Assembly: GCA_947504115.1 (NCBI GenBank) | Contig: CANNGH010000005.1 | Location: 124,001-188,000, forward strand | DNA length: 64,000 bases | Direction: 5' to 3' | From: an uncultured Sedimentitalea sp. | GTDB taxonomy: Bacteria > Pseudomonadota > Alphaproteobacteria > Rhodobacterales > Rhodobacteraceae | Shown: one piece after another, positions 59,671 to 64,000 of the stretch | Position numbering within the stretch: the first letter of the stretch is position 1 | How the letters are laid out: each line of letters starts with the position of its first letter | The notes under the pieces: generated by a model | The model's input: only the letters and a program-made list of their open reading frames with translations | Told to the model about the DNA's origin: nothing | The model's database searches: none | Made by a program: the position numbers and the translations under genes

Positions 59671-60474
59671 ATGACATTTCAGGCGTTGAGTATCGCCGGA
59701 TCCGACAGCGGCGGCGGCGCGGGCATTCAGGCCGATCTCAAGACGTTTTCCGCGCTCGGCGTCTATGGCGCGACCGCGATCACCGCGATCACCGCCCAGA
59801 ACACCCGCACCGTCGAGCGGGTCGAGCCGGTCAGCCCGGCGATGATCCGCGCGCAGATCGCGGCGGTGTTCGGTGACCTGGCCATCGGCGCGGTCAAGGT
59901 CGGGATGCTGGGCGGCCCCGACGCCATCGCGGCGGTGGCCGCGGAACTGGACGGGCGCGCGATTCCCGTGGTGCTCGATCCGGTGATGGTGGCGAAATCC
60001 GGCGATGCGCTGCTGCCCGAAGCGGCAATGGACGTGTTGCGGCATCTGATATTACCCCACGCCACGCTGCTGACCCCCAACCTGCCCGAGGCGGCGCGGC
60101 TGCTTGGCTGTGCCGAGGCCGACGACACGGACGAGATGCGCCGCCAGGGCCGCGCGCTGATCGAGATGGGCGCGGGCGCGGTGCTGATGAAGGACGGGCA
60201 CGGCGCCGGGGCCGAGTGCCGCGACCTGCTGGTATGGCCGGGGGGCGAAGAGCAACTGACCGCCCCGCGCCGGGAGACACGCAACACCCACGGCACCGGC
60301 TGCACGCTGTCGGCGGCAATCGCGGCGCTGCTGGCGCGCGGCTCCGATCTACCGGACGCGGTGCGCGGGGCGCATCGCTATCTGCAGGGCGCAATCGCCG
60401 CCGCCGACGGGCTGGCCGTCGGACAGGGCCACGGGCCGGTGCATCACTTCCACGAGGTCTGGCGCGATGGCTGA
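59671..60474 (+). CDS. thiD: Hydroxymethylpyrimidine/phosphomethylpyrimidine kinase
   Basis: A 267-residue ribokinase-like enzyme that phosphorylates HMP and HMP-P for thiamine synthesis. It has ALSIAGSDSGGGAGIQADLK at the N-terminus, TPNLPEAARLLG and NTHGTGCTLSAAIAAL with the catalytic segment (G-T-G-C). The ATG at 59671 is used; GTG and TTG codons directly upstream are in frame but lie in the ribosome site. It is the first gene after the TPP riboswitch and overlaps thiO by 8 bases. Confidence 0.95.
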   Translation: MTFQALSIAGSDSGGGAGIQADLKTFSALGVYGATAITAITAQNTRTVERVEPVSPAMIRAQIAAVFGDLAIGAVKVGMLGGPDAIAAVAAELDGRAIPVVLDPVMVAKSGDALLPEAAMDVLRHLILPHATLLTPNLPEAARLLGCAEADDTDEMRRQGRALIEMGAGAVLMKDGHGAGAECRDLLVWPGGEEQLTAPRRETRNTHGTGCTLSAAIAALLARGSDLPDAVRGAHRYLQGAIAAADGLAVGQGHGPVHHFHEVWRDG

Positions 60475-61447
60475 GGTGACCGTTCTGGGCGCAGGCGTGG
60501 CCGGGCTTTGGGCTGCACGGGAATTGCTGGCGCGGGGCATCCGGCCTCGGATTCTTGACCGCGCGGGGCCGCCCGGCCCGCATCACTGTTCCTGGTGGGC
60601 GGGCGGCATGCTGGCGCCGCACTGCGAGGGCGCGGTAGCCGAACCCGCCGTCATCCGCCACGGGACGGAGGCCGCGCGCGCCTGGGGCGCGGTGACCGAA
60701 TTGCGGCGCAACGGCACGCTGGTGCTCGCGCTCGAGCGTGACCGCGCCGAGCTCGACCGCTTTGCCGCCCGCAGCAGCGGCCACCGGCAGGTGGATGCGG
60801 CGGAGATCGCGGAACTGGAGCCGCATCTCGCCCCCCGGCACCGGCGCGGGCTGTTCTTCGCGACCGAGGCGCATCTTGTTCCGCGCCGCGCGCTGGCCGA
60901 TCTCGTGGCCGGGCTGGAGGCCGAGGGCGTGCCCGTGCAGCGCGCCGAGGCCACACCCGGCGACCTGGCGGGCACCGTGCTCGACTGCCGCGGCTTCGCG
61001 GCGCGGGGCGATCTGCCGGAATTGCGCGCGGTGCGCGGCGAGATGGTGCTGCTGCGCGCGTCCGAGATCGACCTCGCGCGGCCCGTGCGCCTGCTGCATC
61101 CGCGCCACCCGCTTTACATCGTGCCACGCGGCGACGGGCTGTTCATGCTGGGCGCGACCCAGATCGAAAGCGCCGCAACCGGCCCCGTCACCGCCCGCTC
61201 GGCGCTGGAGCTTCTGTCAGCGGCCTATGCGCTGGATCCGCGTTTCGGCGAGGCCGAGATCGTCGAATTCGGCGCCGACCTGCGCCCGGCCTTTCCCGAC
61301 AACGTGCCGCGCATTGTCCAACGTGGCCGCGTGCTGCATCTCAACGGCCTGTTCCGCCACGGTTATCTGATGGCGCCCGCACTGGCGCGCCAAGCCGCGG
61401 CCTTTCTCGCAACTGCCGAAAAAGGAGACCTTTTCCATGAAGATTGA
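60467..61447 (+). CDS. thiO: Glycine oxidase ThiO
   Basis: A 326-residue FAD amine oxidase that makes the glycine imine used in thiazole formation in aerobic bacteria. The FAD motif is VLGAGVAGLWAARELLARG, followed by SWWAGGMLAP, and the C-terminal part has LNGLFRHGYLMAPALA. It overlaps thiD and thiS. The presence of thiO rather than thiH fits an aerobic metabolism. Confidence 0.92.
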   Translation: MAEVTVLGAGVAGLWAARELLARGIRPRILDRAGPPGPHHCSWWAGGMLAPHCEGAVAEPAVIRHGTEAARAWGAVTELRRNGTLVLALERDRAELDRFAARSSGHRQVDAAEIAELEPHLAPRHRRGLFFATEAHLVPRRALADLVAGLEAEGVPVQRAEATPGDLAGTVLDCRGFAARGDLPELRAVRGEMVLLRASEIDLARPVRLLHPRHPLYIVPRGDGLFMLGATQIESAATGPVTARSALELLSAAYALDPRFGEAEIVEFGADLRPAFPDNVPRIVQRGRVLHLNGLFRHGYLMAPALARQAAAFLATAEKGDLFHED

Positions 61448-61634
61448 TGTCAACGGCGCCCCCCGTGAAATCGATGCCGCGAACCTGGCGGCTGCGCTGG
61501 AACAACTGGGCTGGGGCGAGGCCCGCGTGGCCACCGCCCTGAACGGGCGTTTCGTCCCGGTTTCGGCTCGCCCCGAAACGGCCCTGTCCGCAGGCGACCG
61601 CCTTGAAGTGCTGGCGGCGATGCAAGGAGGCTGA
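61437..61634 (+). CDS. thiS: Sulfur carrier protein ThiS
   Basis: A 65-residue ubiquitin-like sulfur carrier ending in the required Gly-Gly (LAAMQGG). The C-terminal glycine is adenylated by ThiF and thiocarboxylated to supply sulfur for the thiazole ring. The ATG lies inside the thiO end (11-base overlap), with AAAGGAGA as ribosome site. Confidence 0.93.
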   Translation: MKIDVNGAPREIDAANLAAALEQLGWGEARVATALNGRFVPVSARPETALSAGDRLEVLAAMQGG

Positions 61635-61638
61635 GCCA

Positions 61639-62400
61639 ATGCGCGATTTCTACGGTGTCACGCTGGACAATCCGCTGATGCTGGGCACGGCGCGATACCC
61701 TTCTCCGGCGGTGCTGGAAGCGGCGTTCCGCGACTCGGGCGCCGCCATCGCCACCGTCTCGCTGCGCCGCGAGCGCGGCGAGGGGCAGGCCTTCTGGGAC
61801 ATGGTGCGCGGGCTTGGCGTGCATATCCTGCCCAACACCGCCGGGTGCCACAGCGCACGCGAGGCGATCACCACCGCCCGGATGGCGCGGGAATATTTCC
61901 AGACCGACTGGATCAAGCTGGAAGTGATCGGCCATGACGACACGCTGCAGCCCGACCCGTTCGAACTGGTCGCCGCCGCCGAGGCGCTGTGTGCCGAGGG
62001 CTTCAAGGTCTTTCCCTACATGACCGAGGATCAGGTGATCGCCACGCGGTTGGTCGAGGCCGGTTGCCGGGTGCTGATGCCCTGGGGCGCGCCCATCGGC
62101 TCGGGGCTGGGGCTGGCCAACCCGTTCGCGTTGCGCAGCCTCCGGGCGGCCTTTCCCGATATTCCGCTGGTGGTCGATGCCGGGCTGGGCCTGCCCAGCC
62201 ACGCCGCGCAGGCGATGGAGATGGGATACGACGCGGTGCTGCTGAACACCGCCGTGGCGCAGGCCGACGATCCCGCCGCCATGGCCCGCGCCTTCGCGCT
62301 GGCGGCGCAGGCGGGGCAGATCGCCGCCCGCTCCGGCCCGATGCCCGCACGCGACATGGCCGCGCCCTCGACCCCCCTGATCGGAAAGGCCTTTCTATGA
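61639..62400 (+). CDS. thiG: Thiazole synthase
   Basis: A 253-residue TIM-barrel enzyme that joins ThiS-thiocarboxylate, dehydroglycine and deoxyxylulose 5-phosphate to the thiazole phosphate. Conserved segments are [39 protein letters not shown] (Schiff-base Lys) and [20 protein letters not shown]. The ATG at 61639 follows GCAAGGAGG. Its stop overlaps the thiE start (ATGA). Confidence 0.95.
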   Translation: MRDFYGVTLDNPLMLGTARYPSPAVLEAAFRDSGAAIATVSLRRERGEGQAFWDMVRGLGVHILPNTAGCHSAREAITTARMAREYFQTDWIKLEVIGHDDTLQPDPFELVAAAEALCAEGFKVFPYMTEDQVIATRLVEAGCRVLMPWGAPIGSGLGLANPFALRSLRAAFPDIPLVVDAGLGLPSHAAQAMEMGYDAVLLNTAVAQADDPAAMARAFALAAQAGQIAARSGPMPARDMAAPSTPLIGKAFL

Positions 62401-62999
62401 CCGCCGCCCTGCCCCGTTTCTATCCGGTTCTCGACAGCGCCGACTGGGTCGCCCGCGCGCTGGAGGCCGGCGCGCGCCTGATCCAGTTGCGCATCAAGGA
62501 CCGCCCCGAACCCGCCTTGCGCGATGAAATCGGGCGGGCGCTGGCGCTGGCGCGCAGCCACGGCGCGGCGCTGGTGATCAACGATCACTGGCAGATCGCC
62601 ATCGACCAAAGCGCCGACTGGGTGCATCTGGGGCAGGAGGATCTCGACACGGCGGATCTCAAGGCGATCCGCCGCGCCGGGCTGCGCCTTGGCCTGTCCA
62701 CCCACGATCGCGCCGAACTGGACTGCGCGCTGGCGCTTGATCCAGATTACGTGGCGCTTGGCCCGGTCTATCCGACGATCCTGAAACAGATGAAATGGCA
62801 CGAACAGGGGCTGGACCGCGTAAGCGAGTGGAAGCGCCTGATCGGCGACAGGCCGCTTTGCGCCATCGGCGGCCTGTCGGTCGAGCGCGCGCCGGGCGTT
62901 ATCGAGGCCGGGGCCGACCTGCTGGCGGCGGTGACCGACATCACGCTTCATCCCGATCCCGACGCGCGGATGCGCGCCTGGCTGGAGGTCTGCGGATGA
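62397..62999 (+). CDS. thiE: Thiamine phosphate synthase
   Basis: A 200-residue TIM-barrel enzyme that couples HMP-PP with thiazole phosphate. It has the LIQLRIKDR substrate-binding segment, [21 protein letters not shown] and [14 protein letters not shown]. Length is at the low end for the family. It overlaps thiG and thiF by 4 bases each (ATGA). Confidence 0.93.
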   Translation: MTAALPRFYPVLDSADWVARALEAGARLIQLRIKDRPEPALRDEIGRALALARSHGAALVINDHWQIAIDQSADWVHLGQEDLDTADLKAIRRAGLRLGLSTHDRAELDCALALDPDYVALGPVYPTILKQMKWHEQGLDRVSEWKRLIGDRPLCAIGGLSVERAPGVIEAGADLLAAVTDITLHPDPDARMRAWLEVCG

Positions 63000-63958
63000 C
63001 CCGTTACGAGCGACAGATCGTGCTGCCAGAGGTGGGCGCAGAGGGTCAGGAACGGCTGCGCTCGGCGCATATTCTGGTCGTCGGCGCAGGCGGGCTGGCG
63101 GTGCCGGTCCTGCAATACCTCGCGGGCGCGGGGGTGGGGCGCCTCACCCTCGTCGATGGCGACCATATCGAGGAAGGCAACCTGCATCGCCAGCCGCTCT
63201 ATCGCATGGCGGATCTGGACGCGCCCAAGGTGCAGGCCGCCGCGGCGGCGCTGCATGCGCTGAACCCCGAGGTGGACATCCGCCCCATGGCCACATGGCT
63301 CGATCCCGAGATCGCGCCCGCGCTGGTGGATGCGGCCGACCTCGTGCTGGATTGTGCCGATACCTTTGCCGCCAGCCTCACCCTGTCGGATACCTGCCGC
63401 GCGGCGGGCAAGCCGCTTGTCACCGCCTCGGCACTGGGGTTGCAGGGCTATGTGGCGGGTGTCTGCGGCGGCGCGCCCTCGCTGCGGGCGGTCTTTCCCG
63501 ATCTGCCGGCATCGGCACCCACCTGTTCCTCCGCCGGCATCCTCGGCCCCGTCGTCGCCATGATGGGCATCATGCAGGCACAGATGGCGCTGTCGGTGCT
63601 GCTGGATCTCTCGCCCTCGCCGCTGGGGCAGATGCTGGTCTGGGATGCGCAAAACTGGCGGATGGTCGATTTCCGTTTCGACGATGCGCCCGAACCCGCC
63701 GCGCCGCTGCCGTTCATAGCCGCATCCGCGATCCGCCCCGGCGATCTGGTGATCGACCTGCGCACCGAGGCGCCCGAGCCGTTCCGCGCCGACGCGCTGC
63801 ATATGTCAACCGACGCCCTGCCCGATCTCGGCATCGCGCCGGGCACCGAACGGGTTGTTCTGGCCTGCCGCACCGGGTTGCGCGCGCATAATTGTGCCGT
63901 GGCGCTGCGCGCGCGCTGGCAAGGCGACATCGCCCTGCTGGGCGTGCCCGACGGATAG
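62996..63958 (+). CDS. thiF: ThiF/MoeB-type adenylyltransferase fused to a rhodanese-like domain
   Basis: A 320-residue E1-like enzyme. Residues 1 to about 230 have the nucleotide-binding GAGGLAVPVLQYLAGAGVGR and VDGDHIEEGNLHRQPLY, and a conserved Cys in PTCSSAGILGPVV. The usual zinc cysteines are replaced: the CxRC-type site reads SLRA, and no second C-x-x-C is present. The C-terminal ~80 residues form a rhodanese-like domain with CRTGLRAHN carrying the sulfur-accepting Cys. It adenylates ThiS and probably supplies sulfur. It is the last gene of the thi operon in the window. Confidence 0.88.
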   Translation: MTRYERQIVLPEVGAEGQERLRSAHILVVGAGGLAVPVLQYLAGAGVGRLTLVDGDHIEEGNLHRQPLYRMADLDAPKVQAAAAALHALNPEVDIRPMATWLDPEIAPALVDAADLVLDCADTFAASLTLSDTCRAAGKPLVTASALGLQGYVAGVCGGAPSLRAVFPDLPASAPTCSSAGILGPVVAMMGIMQAQMALSVLLDLSPSPLGQMLVWDAQNWRMVDFRFDDAPEPAAPLPFIAASAIRPGDLVIDLRTEAPEPFRADALHMSTDALPDLGIAPGTERVVLACRTGLRAHNCAVALRARWQGDIALLGVPDG

Positions 63959-64000
63959 ACCGCACCGCATCCTCCCTCAATCTTTCAACTCCGGAGTCTC

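Overview
The window is one contiguous stretch of a GC-rich alphaproteobacterial chromosome, most likely from the Rhodobacteraceae (Rhodobacter/Roseobacter lineage). The pointers are a HemA-type 5-aminolevulinate synthase with a GTG start, a prfB without the programmed frameshift, a PleD-like protein next to a DUF3572 gene, a carnitine dehydrogenase-thioesterase fusion, and short palindromic repeats of a kind common in that family. No rRNA, CRISPR array, transposase, integrase or phage gene is visible. Two identical tRNA-Asp genes are the only tRNA genes found.

Layout. Positions 84-5184 hold a glyoxalase-fold gene and the phenylacetyl-CoA epoxidase operon paaABCDE, with an additional PaaA/PaaC-like paralogue. 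Positions 5327-9124 hold a PaaX-type regulator and the p-hydroxybenzoate/protocatechuate genes pobA-pcaC-pcaH-pcaG, closed by a strong terminator. Positions 9183-18925 hold a peptidoglycan-binding protein, a two-gene H-NOX-like/diguanylate cyclase module, a DUF4153 membrane protein, a phosphatase, DUF3572, a PleD-like diguanylate cyclase, and an operon of EF-hand protein, ECF sigma factor, putative anti-sigma factor and CpxP/CnrX-like protein. Positions 18926-23041 hold DUF983, a NUDIX hydrolase and the carnitine operon (cdhC, lipoprotein, cdhA-thioesterase fusion). MetG follows.

Positions 25164-34191 form a catabolic island: a branched-chain-type ABC importer (binding protein, livG, livF, livH, livM), two half-size hotdog (MaoC-like) proteins, a single-chain TetR-acyl-CoA synthetase fusion and an acyl-CoA dehydrogenase. 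Positions 34185-36013 hold two genes for the aminopropanol arm of cobalamin synthesis. DUF2852, RDD and bpt come next. At 38237-41255 lies ilvI-ilvH, preceded by a complete attenuator with a Leu/Val/Ile leader peptide and interrupted by an AT-richer PD-(D/E)XK nuclease-like gene. The rest is largely housekeeping: prfB, PBP1A, an AMIN-domain amidase, an aminotransferase, a DsbA-like protein, ispG, rodZ, hemA with FNR-like and RegA-like sites, a half-size DMT protein, an M20 peptidase, a lytic transglycosylase, a low-GC LysE exporter, two tRNA-Asp, a PAP2 phosphatase, and a TPP-riboswitch-controlled thiD-thiO-thiS-thiG-thiE-thiF operon that reaches the right edge.

Taken together, the cell can open the ring of phenylacetyl-CoA, convert 4-hydroxybenzoate to the protocatechuate ring-cleavage product, use carnitine, and import and activate an unidentified carboxylic acid. 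It makes its own thiamine, branched-chain amino acids and tetrapyrroles. The most unusual items are the TetR-acyl-CoA synthetase fusion, the nuclease-like gene embedded in ilvIH, the H-NOX homologue lacking the proximal heme histidine, and the PleD-like cyclase whose two receivers both lack the phosphoacceptor aspartate.
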